NCBI GenBank assembly: GCA_934255545.1
Contig: CAKQOE010000057.1
Span: 1-12,251 of the forward strand
Direction of reading: 5' to 3'
Source: an uncultured Clostridia bacterium
GTDB taxonomy: Bacteria; Bacillota; Clostridia; Peptostreptococcales; Anaerovoracaceae
DNA length: 12,251 bases
Shown here: one piece after another, positions 1 through 5,448 of the stretch
Numbering within the stretch: the first letter of the stretch is position 1
Layout of the letters: the number at the start of each line of letters is the position of its first letter
Position numbers and translations under genes: made by a program
Notes under the pieces: generated by a model
Database searches by the model: none
What the model was told of the DNA's origin: nothing
What the model saw: the letters and a program-made list of their open reading frames with translations, nothing else

Positions 1-85
1 ATCCATTCTGCTCCGAGCTCCGCTTATCCGTATATCAGCCGCCGGCATCAGCAATTTCACAATAATAAAAGTTACAATAATGTAT
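1..85 (+). repeat. Left arm of 85-bp inverted repeat
   Basis: This stretch is the reverse complement of 12103-12187 with 4 mismatches in 85 positions (at 13, 19, 71 and 81). Similarity fades after 85. It covers the last 20 codons of an apparent plus-strand reading frame (stop TAA at 63-65) and about 20 bp beyond it. The arm begins at the first base of the window, so the repeat may extend further left. It could be part of a multicopy gene, an insertion-sequence end or a recently duplicated locus; the sequence does not decide. Confidence 0.9.
3..65 (+). CDS. 3' end of a repeated gene, function unknown (partial)
   Basis: An open frame enters from the left edge and ends at TAA 63-65, giving the C-terminal tail PFCSELRLSVYQPPASAISQ. 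The same 20-residue tail is encoded on the minus strand at the right end of the window. The two nucleotide differences between the copies within the frame (TCC/TCA and CTC/CTT) are both synonymous, which favours this frame. The opposite-strand frame, starting at GTG 60-58, is also open, but there the same two differences change the amino acid and no ribosome binding site precedes it. No protein family is recognised. The gene would converge on the zinc-ribbon gene, whose stop is 51 bp away. Confidence 0.35.
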   Translation, partial: PFCSELRLSVYQPPASAISQ

Positions 86-115
86 ACTTTTCTGTACATA
101 CAATATCACACTTCA

Positions 116-1216
116 TCATATCGTAATTCCGTCATCGTAAACAGGCCGGCCTTCGTATGAGGGAAGCATTGCGGCGTTTCCGTCGTAAGCCGGGACGGCT
201 TCATCGTCGGATGAATATATGCTGTCGTAGTCGGCTCTGTATACATTGTACAGATCATCGCTGAGCTGCATTCCGTAATAGTCGTAAAGGTTTACTATCG
301 AATACACGCGTTCATTGTAGCCGAAATTCCAGTAGTAGTTAAATTCAGGCCTGTCTGTCGTATAAAAATCAAGCGCATGGAGCTGCTGATACAGACCGTC
401 TATGTAATTATCGCGGTAATATTCAATACAACTGGTATCTGATGCCTGATACAGTGTCAGCTCGCCGAGTTCGCTGTTTATCAAGTCATCGAAGAACACG
501 ACATATTCTTCATCAGTCATATTTTTAAGAGCCTCATCATCGAGCGTGTCACGATATTCGAGCTGATCCGCAACGGCCTGCATAAATGAATCATCGTCTG
601 CTGTAACCGTATATGTTTCGCCTGTATCGTCAAATCCAAAGTCAGGCGTGATCGATCCGCTGCCGGCTATACGCGCGCCGCATAATGTTACGATCGCTGT
701 AAGGATATTAAGACCTATGATGACTGCGATTATAACAGCTATGATCTTTCCAGGCTGAGTCTTCACCTGGTATCTGCCATAGCCCCTGTGCGCGCCTGCG
801 CCTGAACCCGCTGCAGCGCTTCGTCCCGCGTCTGACGTGTGATGGCGGCGGAAGCTTATGCTCGCTGAATGCGTTTTAGCGCCGCTGCTCTTTTTTTCGG
901 CGATCTTCTTTACTGCACCACTGAGCGGCGATGAGCCATCGTCTGAACATATATCGTCAAACGAGCTGTGCGAATGAGACATTCCTTTTCCGCTGCCTCT
1001 AGGCGAGCCTTCGTTTAAAAGATCCCCGCTGCTGAACACTTTTCCGTCTATAGAGCCTGTACCGCTCGTCCTGGCTGACCTGCCCGCAGACGCCATCTGC
1101 CTGCCGCCTATGAATTCAGGTCCGCTGCTTATCTCAGCAGGCGCTCCGCATTTCGGGCAGAAAGCGCTCACATCAGAAAATATCTTACCGCATTTTTTAC
1201 ATATTATCTTAGCCAT
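116..1216 (-). CDS. Zinc-ribbon, single-TM membrane protein of unknown function
   Basis: The protein has 366 residues. The N-terminus carries a zinc ribbon with two CxxC pairs (C6/C9 and C20/C23), of the kind found in many Firmicutes proteins of the zinc-ribbon-domain type. Residues 30-155 are a low-complexity Ser/Gly/Ala/Arg-rich linker. Residues 158-180 are a hydrophobic segment (KIIAVIIAVIIGLNILTAIV), probably one membrane span. Residues 190-366 form an acidic, Tyr/Asp-rich C-terminal region that should lie outside the cell if the ribbon is cytosolic. The start at 1216 is chosen because MAKIICKKCG is a typical zinc-ribbon opening and a GGGGG ribosome binding site lies 6 nt upstream; an in-frame ATG at 1282 falls inside the upstream terminator. 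No catalytic motif was seen. The function is unknown; a sensor or envelope-anchoring role would be a guess. Confidence 0.8.
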   Translation of the reverse strand: MAKIICKKCGKIFSDVSAFCPKCGAPAEISSGPEFIGGRQMASAGRSARTSGTGSIDGKVFSSGDLLNEGSPRGSGKGMSHSHSSFDDICSDDGSSPLSGAVKKIAEKKSSGAKTHSASISFRRHHTSDAGRSAAAGSGAGAHRGYGRYQVKTQPGKIIAVIIAVIIGLNILTAIVTLCGARIAGSGSITPDFGFDDTGETYTVTADDDSFMQAVADQLEYRDTLDDEALKNMTDEEYVVFFDDLINSELGELTLYQASDTSCIEYYRDNYIDGLYQQLHALDFYTTDRPEFNYYWNFGYNERVYSIVNLYDYYGMQLSDDLYNVYRADYDSIYSSDDEAVPAYDGNAAMLPSYEGRPVYDDGITI

Positions 1217-1222
1217 AGTTTT

Positions 1223-1227
1223 CCCCC
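1223..1227 (-). promoter_or_regulatory. Ribosome binding site fixing the zinc-ribbon gene start
   Basis: On the minus strand a run of five G lies 6 nt before ATG 1216. The longer frame from 1282 would begin in the terminator hairpin and lacks such a site. Confidence 0.6.
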
Positions 1228-1259
1228 TGATCCGCAGATCTTCATAAAAGGCTGCCTGC

Positions 1260-1320
1260 AAAAAAAGCCGCCGGAAGCACATGCGAGATCACTTACTGCG
1301 CATAAATACCGTCCGGCGGC
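1260..1320 (-). terminator. Long-loop intrinsic terminator between purO and the zinc-ribbon gene
   Basis: On the minus strand a perfect 9-bp stem GCCGCCGGA/TCCGGCGGC (arms 1312-1320 and 1267-1275) closes a 36-nt loop and is followed by seven T (1260-1266). The loop holds a second stem, ATGCG/CGCAT (1281-1285 with 1299-1303 on the plus strand). The element can end transcription from the IMP cyclohydrolase gene. It also lies only 44 nt before the zinc-ribbon start codon, so it may act as an attenuator for that gene. Confidence 0.7.
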
Positions 1321-1324
1321 ATGA

Positions 1325-1340
1325 CCCGCGCCGGCGCGGG
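1325..1340. repeat. 16-bp GC palindrome
   Basis: The sequence CCCGCGCCGGCGCGGG is a perfect palindrome next to the terminator, 23 bp after the IMP cyclohydrolase stop. Its core GCGCCGGCGC recurs in two palindromes inside the GTPase-NYN gene (10047-10062 and 11338-11353). Confidence 0.7.
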
Positions 1341-1363
1341 CAATTTGTCTGCGTATTCTTTTA

Positions 1364-2083
1364 TTACTTATTCTTATTGATTATCCTTGATTCGTATTCG
1401 CCTGTAGCGATGTCGATATAGCGGACAAATAAAGATACTTTGTTGTCCTCGTTGAGGCTCTCCCATACCTTCTGCGCAAAAGCGTCTATATCGCCTGCGT
1501 CAGCAAGGTCTATCCACTCAGGCTCGCCCTCGAAGCTCGGAAGAGGGTTGCCGTCGCTCATATAAGTGTGGATGAAGCGGCCTTCGCCTGCCTTCGGGTT
1601 TTCATACGCAAATGTGTAGCGGTTGCATGAATCAGGATCGCCGTTGTTGCTCTTGAGGATGGACATAGCATAATTGTACTTGCCGTTTTCTATATGCATG
1701 ATGCCTGATATCCTCGGCGTATAGTTAGGGCCGTCCGGCTCGAACTCTCTTGTCCTGAGCGACTGCTCAAATGTCTGCTGCTTATCCATGAGGTCGTAAA
1801 CTGTATCCGTCTGGTCGCCGTTCGTAACGATCGTCTTGTTGCCGAGCACACGTACAGGCGCATAAATGATAAGGCTTGGATCGCTGAGCTTTGAAGGGTC
1901 GAACGCCTGTGTGCGGATGCCCTCGCCGTCCTCTGTGAATACTCTGTTTCTGCTGTTTTCGCTCCTGCCCATGATGAAATACGCTGTTATAGCCTTTGCG
2001 CCGTCCGCAGTACGGCCGATAACTATACCTCTTCCGGGATATGCGTTTTTGCTGAGCTGGTCATATAATGATAATTTTTCCAT
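1364..2083 (-). CDS. purO: IMP cyclohydrolase, PurO type
   Basis: The 239-residue cytosolic protein resembles the PurO family (PF07826), which closes FAICAR to IMP in the last step of purine synthesis. PurO is best known from archaea, which lack the bacterial bifunctional PurH; many Clostridia have a related protein. Visible family signs are the N-terminal stretch GRGIVIGRTADGAKAITAYF (18-37), close to the archaeal GRFLVVGRT opening, followed by the MGRSENSRNRVF segment where archaeal members have SSRSFPNR. The protein is somewhat longer than the roughly 200 residues of archaeal PurO. The start is supported by AGAGG 7 nt before ATG 2083. It is probably transcribed alone or by read-through from the YkgJ gene, 140 bp upstream. 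No other purine gene is visible, so whether it replaces or supplements PurH cannot be told here. Confidence 0.8.
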   Translation of the reverse strand: MEKLSLYDQLSKNAYPGRGIVIGRTADGAKAITAYFIMGRSENSRNRVFTEDGEGIRTQAFDPSKLSDPSLIIYAPVRVLGNKTIVTNGDQTDTVYDLMDKQQTFEQSLRTREFEPDGPNYTPRISGIMHIENGKYNYAMSILKSNNGDPDSCNRYTFAYENPKAGEGRFIHTYMSDGNPLPSFEGEPEWIDLADAGDIDAFAQKVWESLNEDNKVSLFVRYIDIATGEYESRIINKNK

Positions 2084-2129
2084 TTGATTCCTCTACCTTT
2101 CATTTTATATGTATATATTGCAATGCCTG

Positions 2130-2171
2130 ACGCGCGCCTCAGCGCGTAACTGCTCATCCGCCGGGCGGATG
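2130..2171. repeat. Two adjacent GC-rich hairpins upstream of purO
   Basis: At 2133-2146 CGCGC and GCGCG flank a four-base loop (TGAG on the minus strand). At 2155-2171 the 17-nt hairpin CATCCGCC-G-GGCGGATG has the GCCGGGC centre also found at 5015-5031 and 5278-5294. They lie in the 140-bp gap between the YkgJ-family gene and purO. Neither is followed by a clear T-run, so they are not called as terminators. Confidence 0.6.
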
Positions 2172-2223
2172 CCGGTCACTTTTATATTATTTACTGCTGC
2201 TGAGCCTGACGTCTGAAGGGCAT

Positions 2224-2934
2224 TTACGCCATTTTTGACTTATCGAATGCAATATCAGGATTTATACTCTGCACAAAAGCCAGATTCTGGGCGATCTGCG
2301 GGAGAAGGTCCTGCTGCATATCGTACTTTGCGTACATCATGAAGAATGTCATGCCGAACATCTCGCGGCGCTCCGCGTCTGTCTTGAGCGCGTGCATGAT
2401 CTTTGAACAGACTGAGCCCATGCGCTTGTAGAGCCTGAACGCGTCATCGTACTCTTCCACGCCGAATCTGTCGAGCCAGTCCTGTACCTTGACTTCCTCG
2501 TCGCGTGTCGCTGCGCAGTCGAATTCGTTGAGATAATAATGGAACTCGTTCTGCTCTGTTTCCTCATTATAAATATCTATGCGGCCGAGCGGATGCAGTG
2601 AGCAAGCTATCGGCTTTACCTCATGGATAGAGCATTTTCCCTTCTTGAGGAATGTGCATGTAGTGTCGAGGTGGTCTCTCATAACGATGAGCGGGATCAT
2701 GGATTCGCCGCCCGGCACCATGTCGCAGTATTTTTCTATAACGTCTGTCATCTCCATACCGAGGTGCTTAGCTATCCTGTATATGTCAACAGTTGACATG
2801 AGCACCTTGTCCTCAGGCGCTATGTCCCGGCAGCACTCGCCGCATTCGGCGCACTTGAATTTGAATGTGCCTGATTTAGGTATGAAATTCTGATCTAATG
2901 ATGCCTTGTTTTTATAATTTTTCTTGATTGCCAT
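2224..2934 (-). CDS. YkgJ-family cysteine-cluster protein
   Basis: The 236-residue protein has the CxxCxxCC motif of the YkgJ / Zn-or-Fe-S cysteine cluster family (PF03692): C28, C31, C34 and C35 in CAECGECCRD. Further cysteines follow at C93, C101, C111 (in the stretch KCSIHEVKPIACSLHPLGR, where the family has a second conserved part) and C140. Such proteins are thought to bind metal or an Fe-S cluster; their reaction is unknown. Residues 150-236 are helical and Met-rich, with no signal peptide or membrane segment. The start at 2934 is preferred over 2973 because GGAG lies 10 nt before it and the extension crosses a GC hairpin. The gene appears to have its own promoter at 3083-3111 and a structured leader of about 140 nt. 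Confidence 0.85.
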   Translation of the reverse strand: MAIKKNYKNKASLDQNFIPKSGTFKFKCAECGECCRDIAPEDKVLMSTVDIYRIAKHLGMEMTDVIEKYCDMVPGGESMIPLIVMRDHLDTTCTFLKKGKCSIHEVKPIACSLHPLGRIDIYNEETEQNEFHYYLNEFDCAATRDEEVKVQDWLDRFGVEEYDDAFRLYKRMGSVCSKIMHALKTDAERREMFGMTFFMMYAKYDMQQDLLPQIAQNLAFVQSINPDIAFDKSKMA

Positions 2935-2950
2935 GTGTTTTTCACTCCAT

Positions 2951-2972
2951 TCTCTGCGCGTCGCCGCGCCCA
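2951..2972 (-). repeat. GNRA-loop hairpin repeat, copy 1
   Basis: Twenty-two bases identical to 5127-5148. Read on the minus strand it forms GCGCG-GCGA-CGCGC, a 5-bp stem closed by a GNRA tetraloop, with conserved flanks GG and AGAGA. It lies in the leader of the YkgJ-family gene, about 20 nt before its start codon. Confidence 0.8.
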
Positions 2973-2987
2973 CAATACTTTTTGACT

Positions 2988-3002
2988 GTCCGCCTGACGG
3001 AC
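2988..3002. repeat. Short GC hairpin in the YkgJ-family leader
   Basis: GTCCG and CGGAC flank a 5-nt loop (CCTGA). It is the partner of the GNRA hairpin at 2951-2972, repeating the two-hairpin leader layout seen before purO and the phospholipase-like gene. Confidence 0.4.
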
Positions 3003-3082
3003 GTGGCGGTCGTTTATATATATATCCTGCCTCATTCCTGCCTCTGCAGGCTCGGTATTTTGCGCATAACTATCTACAATAT

Positions 3083-3111
3083 ATAATATACTAAAGGCTG
3101 CGATATGTCGA
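3083..3111 (-). promoter_or_regulatory. Promoter for the YkgJ-family gene
   Basis: On the minus strand TCGACA (3106-3111, five of six bases of TTGACA) and TATTAT (3083-3088, five of six of TATAAT) are separated by 17 bp. It lies just after the terminator of the upstream glycosyltransferase gene, as expected for an independent unit. Confidence 0.6.
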
Positions 3112-3118
3112 GAGTACA

Positions 3119-3166
3119 AAAATGACCCGGCACGCTGTTTCTTTTTGAAACAGCCGCTGCCGGGCC
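3119..3166 (-). terminator. Intrinsic terminator after the glycosyltransferase gene
   Basis: An inner perfect stem GCTGTTTC/GAAACAGC (3134-3141, 3147-3154) with a 5-nt loop is stacked on an outer stem CCCGGCA/TGCCGGG (3126-3132, 3158-3164). On the minus strand it is followed by TCATTTTTGT. It starts 15 bp past the glycosyltransferase stop. Confidence 0.8.
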
Positions 3167-3180
3167 TATGTGTCCTGAGT

Positions 3181-4389
3181 TTACGCGCTGTGGCTGTTTA
3201 CTGCAGCGACTGCGCCCACTTCTCCGAGCGGCGCATATGCGTAATGCTGCCTTTCAAGCACTTCCTCGTATACTTTTATCATTTTTGACGCGAACGCTTC
3301 TTTAGAATAATGCTCTTTTATCGTGCGCTCGGCTGCCAGCGCAGTACGGCTTCTGAGCTCTTTTGAGCCTGCCAGCCCGGCTGCTGCATTCCTGAAGCCT
3401 TCTGCATCGCTGTACATGAATCCGTTTTCGCCCTGCTTTATAAGCTCGTGAAGGCAGTCGTCCCGCCTGCACAAAAGCGAAAGTCCGCACGCCATGGCCT
3501 CAAGATACGTAAGACCCTGCGTCTCACTCTGCGACGCGCTTACAAAGACATCCCCCAGCCTGTAATAATCAGCTATATGCTCAGGCGGAGCCATGCCCGC
3601 GAATATTACTCTGTCAGATATGCCGAGCTGTTTTACTTTTTCTTCCAGTGCTCCGCGGTACGGCCCGTCACCTACAAGCAAAAGCTTTGCATAGTCCGGC
3701 GCGCTCGTACTCATCAGATCTATGATCTCGCCTATATTTTTCTCCGCGCCGAGGCGTCCAAGATAAAGCATTACGAAATCATCATCTGACAACCCGAAGT
3801 CTGCCCTGCATATGCTCGGTGTCTTTGATCTTTCCATGAGCCTTTCAAGCTCAAGGCCTGTAGGCACTTCATATATAGGCGCTTTTACTCTGTACCTGCG
3901 CAGGAGCGACCTGACTTTTCCCGTAGGAACTACAACTCCTGCCACTCCGGCCAGCACTCTCCTTGAAAATACGCACGCCATACGCTTTCCGAGCGCCGCG
4001 TTAGGCGAAAAATATTTCGTGTAATCCTCATACACAGTATGATACGTATGAACGAGCGGACAGCCGCACACACGCGATATCTTTTTAGCCATAAAATATG
4101 TAGAAAACTCACACTGGCTGTGCACGACGTCAGGCTTCCATTTTATAAGCGCGTGGATCACCGGCGCCGCAAGCGCCGCTCTCATCCTTGCTTTTGGATA
4201 TATCTTTCCTACTCCGATCGAGCCTACATAATAAACATGTTTGTCAACATGAGATGAGCGGGACGATGACAGCGTAAGCACACGAACGTCATGACCCGCC
4301 TCTCTCAGACCGGATGCAAGATTCAGGACAGAGGTCACTACGCCGTTAATCGCGGGTAAATACCAGTCTGTGGTTATCAGTATTTTCAT
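3181..4389 (-). CDS. GT4 glycosyltransferase, probably acting on diacylglycerol
   Basis: The 402-residue protein is a two-Rossmann (GT-B) glycosyltransferase of family GT4. The N-terminal acceptor domain starts MKILITTDWYLPAINGVVTS, with the typical glycine-rich N15-G16 loop, and includes HTYHTVYEDY (114-123). The donor domain has GRLGAEKN (211-218), LLVGDGP (237-243) and the family E-x7-E motif, E289 to E297, in SETQGLTYLEAMACG. The closest known architecture is that of 1,2-diacylglycerol 3-glucosyltransferases that make glycolipid anchors in Firmicutes, so a cytosolic-face membrane role with UDP-sugar is likely; a mannosyltransferase cannot be excluded. It has no membrane segment. It overlaps the upstream phospholipase-like gene by 44 bp, with a GGGA ribosome site 5 nt before its ATG, so translation is probably coupled. 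Confidence 0.85.
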   Translation of the reverse strand: MKILITTDWYLPAINGVVTSVLNLASGLREAGHDVRVLTLSSSRSSHVDKHVYYVGSIGVGKIYPKARMRAALAAPVIHALIKWKPDVVHSQCEFSTYFMAKKISRVCGCPLVHTYHTVYEDYTKYFSPNAALGKRMACVFSRRVLAGVAGVVVPTGKVRSLLRRYRVKAPIYEVPTGLELERLMERSKTPSICRADFGLSDDDFVMLYLGRLGAEKNIGEIIDLMSTSAPDYAKLLLVGDGPYRGALEEKVKQLGISDRVIFAGMAPPEHIADYYRLGDVFVSASQSETQGLTYLEAMACGLSLLCRRDDCLHELIKQGENGFMYSDAEGFRNAAAGLAGSKELRSRTALAAERTIKEHYSKEAFASKMIKVYEEVLERQHYAYAPLGEVGAVAAVNSHSA

Positions 4390-4984
4390 ACGATCCCATG
4401 ATCCTTTCCTTTTTTGAGTTAGCTGCAGCTGTCATAAACGCGTACTGAAATAAAGCCATGCATACATTTACGATATATCTGCAGTCAGTCATATAATCAT
4501 CTGCTCCGCTGCGTTCTTCAAGATAATTCCTGTGACTCGTCACCCAGAAGTCTCCGGCGCTCACGATATCAGGCAGCGCTATTGCAGACGCCTCGTCTGA
4601 CGCAAGATAATCCTCAAGCACATAATGCAGCCCCCACTCATATCTGCGATGCTCCTGTATGTTTTCTCCAAACGCTCCATTATGAGCAAACGTAAACGAA
4701 TCAGACAGATAATGAAGCGTCGCGCCCAGTGCGAAGCAGTTCCATACATTCATTATACATTTATACTCATTCTTTTCCAACTGTTTCAGTATATGGCGCT
4801 CCGCATTTTCCTTATTATGTCCTTTTATGTTGCGGTGCCTGAAACAGCCTCTCATATAAGTCGCTATATTAGTATCCGGCTCCACGCAGCCTATCATAAA
4901 CGCCTGTCTCAGCAGCGCGTTGTCCCTGACCGGACTGAACTGCCACATGAATTTACCGAATGTTACATGATCTCTTCTTTTCAT
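4346..4984 (-). CDS. Zinc-dependent phospholipase C-like protein
   Basis: The 212-residue protein has the ligand pattern of the Zn-dependent phospholipase C family (PF00882). Visible candidates are D37, H56 and H64 (GHNKENAERH), then H91-x3-D95 (HYLSD), H101 six residues after D95, and H112-x3-E116 (HRRYE). This order and the HxxxD/HxxxE spacing match the trinuclear zinc site of the Bacillus cereus enzyme. Unlike that secreted enzyme it has no signal peptide, so the mature N-terminal Trp ligand is absent and an intracellular role is likely. It begins MKRRDHVTFG with AAGGGG 6 nt before ATG 4984. Its 3' end overlaps the glycosyltransferase gene by 44 bp, suggesting joint work on lipid turnover or glycolipid. 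Activity is inferred only; some family members are merely annotated by fold. Confidence 0.8.
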   Translation of the reverse strand: MKRRDHVTFGKFMWQFSPVRDNALLRQAFMIGCVEPDTNIATYMRGCFRHRNIKGHNKENAERHILKQLEKNEYKCIMNVWNCFALGATLHYLSDSFTFAHNGAFGENIQEHRRYEWGLHYVLEDYLASDEASAIALPDIVSAGDFWVTSHRNYLEERSGADDYMTDCRYIVNVCMALFQYAFMTAAANSKKERIMGSYENTDNHRLVFTRD

Positions 4985-5014
4985 TTATGCCCCTTCTTTT
5001 TTCATATGCCTATA

Positions 5015-5031
5015 CTGCCGCCGGGCGGCAG
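5015..5031. repeat. 17-nt hairpin with GCCGGGC centre
   Basis: CTGCCGCC-G-GGCGGCAG is an 8-bp perfect stem with a one-base centre, 31 bp upstream of the phospholipase-like gene. It shares the 11-base core CCGCCGGGCGG with the hairpin at 2155-2171. Confidence 0.7.
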
Positions 5032-5097
5032 ACACATACTTCCGCAATATTTCATAATTAATGATATCCAGATAATTTTATGCAAATAATCTTCGTG

Positions 5098-5126
5098 CGC
5101 GGGCATCCGTCACTGATGCGCCCGCG
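5098..5126. repeat. Imperfect GC hairpin beside the GNRA repeat
   Basis: CGCGGGCATC pairs with GATG-CG-CCCGCG across a short loop, with a two-base bulge. It directly abuts the GNRA hairpin copy at 5127-5148. Confidence 0.5.
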
Positions 5127-5148
5127 TCTCTGCGCGTCGCCGCGCCCA
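5127..5148 (-). repeat. GNRA-loop hairpin repeat, copy 2
   Basis: Identical over 22 bases to 2951-2972 and in the same orientation. On the minus strand it gives the GCGCG-GCGA-CGCGC hairpin in what should be the leader of the phospholipase-like gene. Confidence 0.8.
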
Positions 5149-5166
5149 TGTGATAATACTACCCTG

Positions 5167-5220
5167 TTTTTCATCACAGTTACCTATTATAGCCCTTTTT
5201 TGATGAAAAAATCTTAAATA
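5167..5220 (-). promoter_or_regulatory. Candidate promoter and operator for the phospholipase/glycosyltransferase operon
   Basis: On the minus strand a perfect TATAAT lies at 5186-5191; no good -35 box stands 17 bp upstream. It sits between the arms of a 10-bp inverted repeat, TTTTTCATCA (5167-5176) and TGATGAAAAA (5211-5220). The arms would fall near the -35 and the start of transcription, a layout that suits a repressor or a hairpin in the first transcribed bases. The leader to ATG 4984 would be about 195 nt. Confidence 0.4.
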
Positions 5221-5251
5221 TATTTAAAATTCATATTAAATTAATACTTTT

Positions 5252-5274
5252 CAGATATTTCATATGAATATCTG
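5252..5274. promoter_or_regulatory. Palindrome upstream of the MFS gene (possible operator)
   Basis: CAGATATT and AATATCTG form an 8-bp dyad around a 7-base centre that includes CATATG. It lies about 130 bp upstream of the MFS -35 box. A regulator binding site is possible, but no regulator gene is next to it. Confidence 0.35.
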
Positions 5275-5277
5275 TAC

Positions 5278-5303
5278 CTGCTGCCGGGCAGCAGCTGTTT
5301 TTG
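5278..5303 (+). terminator. GC hairpin followed by T-run upstream of the MFS gene
   Basis: CTGCTGCC-G-GGCAGCAG (5278-5294), the third hairpin with a GCCGGGC centre, is followed by CTGTTTTTG. It resembles a weak intrinsic terminator on the plus strand, but no plus-strand gene lies upstream, so it may instead insulate the MFS promoter or act as a leader element of a longer transcript. Confidence 0.35.
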
Positions 5304-5306
5304 ATC

Positions 5307-5345
5307 AATTATTCCTTAACTACTGTTTTTCGGAATAATTATTCC
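5307..5345 (+). promoter_or_regulatory. Repeated AATTATTCC / GGAATAATT motif upstream of the MFS gene
   Basis: AATTATTCC occurs at 5307-5315 and 5337-5345, and its complement GGAATAATT at 5332-5340. The last two merge into the 14-bp perfect palindrome GGAATAATTATTCC (5332-5345). The set lies 40 bp upstream of the MFS -35 box and looks like two sites for a dimeric regulator, of the kind often found before efflux genes. Confidence 0.4.
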
Positions 5346-5384
5346 AACTTCAGATTTCATCCATGCATTATTTTTATTTTACCC

Positions 5385-5413
5385 GTGAATACAAAACGCG
5401 CCGGGAGTATAAT
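5385..5413 (+). promoter_or_regulatory. Promoter of the MFS gene
   Basis: A perfect TATAAT at 5408-5413 stands 17 bp after GTGAAT (5385-5390), a poor -35 box. The weak -35 suggests that an activator may help. The ribosome site AAGGAG (5434-5439) follows 9 nt before ATG 5449. Confidence 0.5.
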
Positions 5414-5448
5414 AATACATAATATATACGATCAAGGAGAAATATAAG

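Larger units (their letters stand above)
4985..5448. other. 464-bp divergent intergenic region rich in palindromes
   Basis: No gene was found here; short minus-strand frames at 5374-5577 overlap the MFS coding start and lack support. The region holds three GC hairpins on the phospholipase side, a -10 box flanked by a 10-bp inverted repeat, three further palindromes on the MFS side and the MFS promoter. Elements are listed separately. Confidence 0.7.

Noticed and set aside
2895..3119. 74-residue minus-strand frame upstream of the YkgJ-family gene
   Set aside because: It overlaps the promoter and leader hairpins and has no ribosome site or recognisable sequence.
3448..3789. 113-residue plus-strand frame inside the glycosyltransferase gene
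   Set aside because: It lies wholly opposite a well-supported GT4 domain and has a composition typical of a shadow frame.
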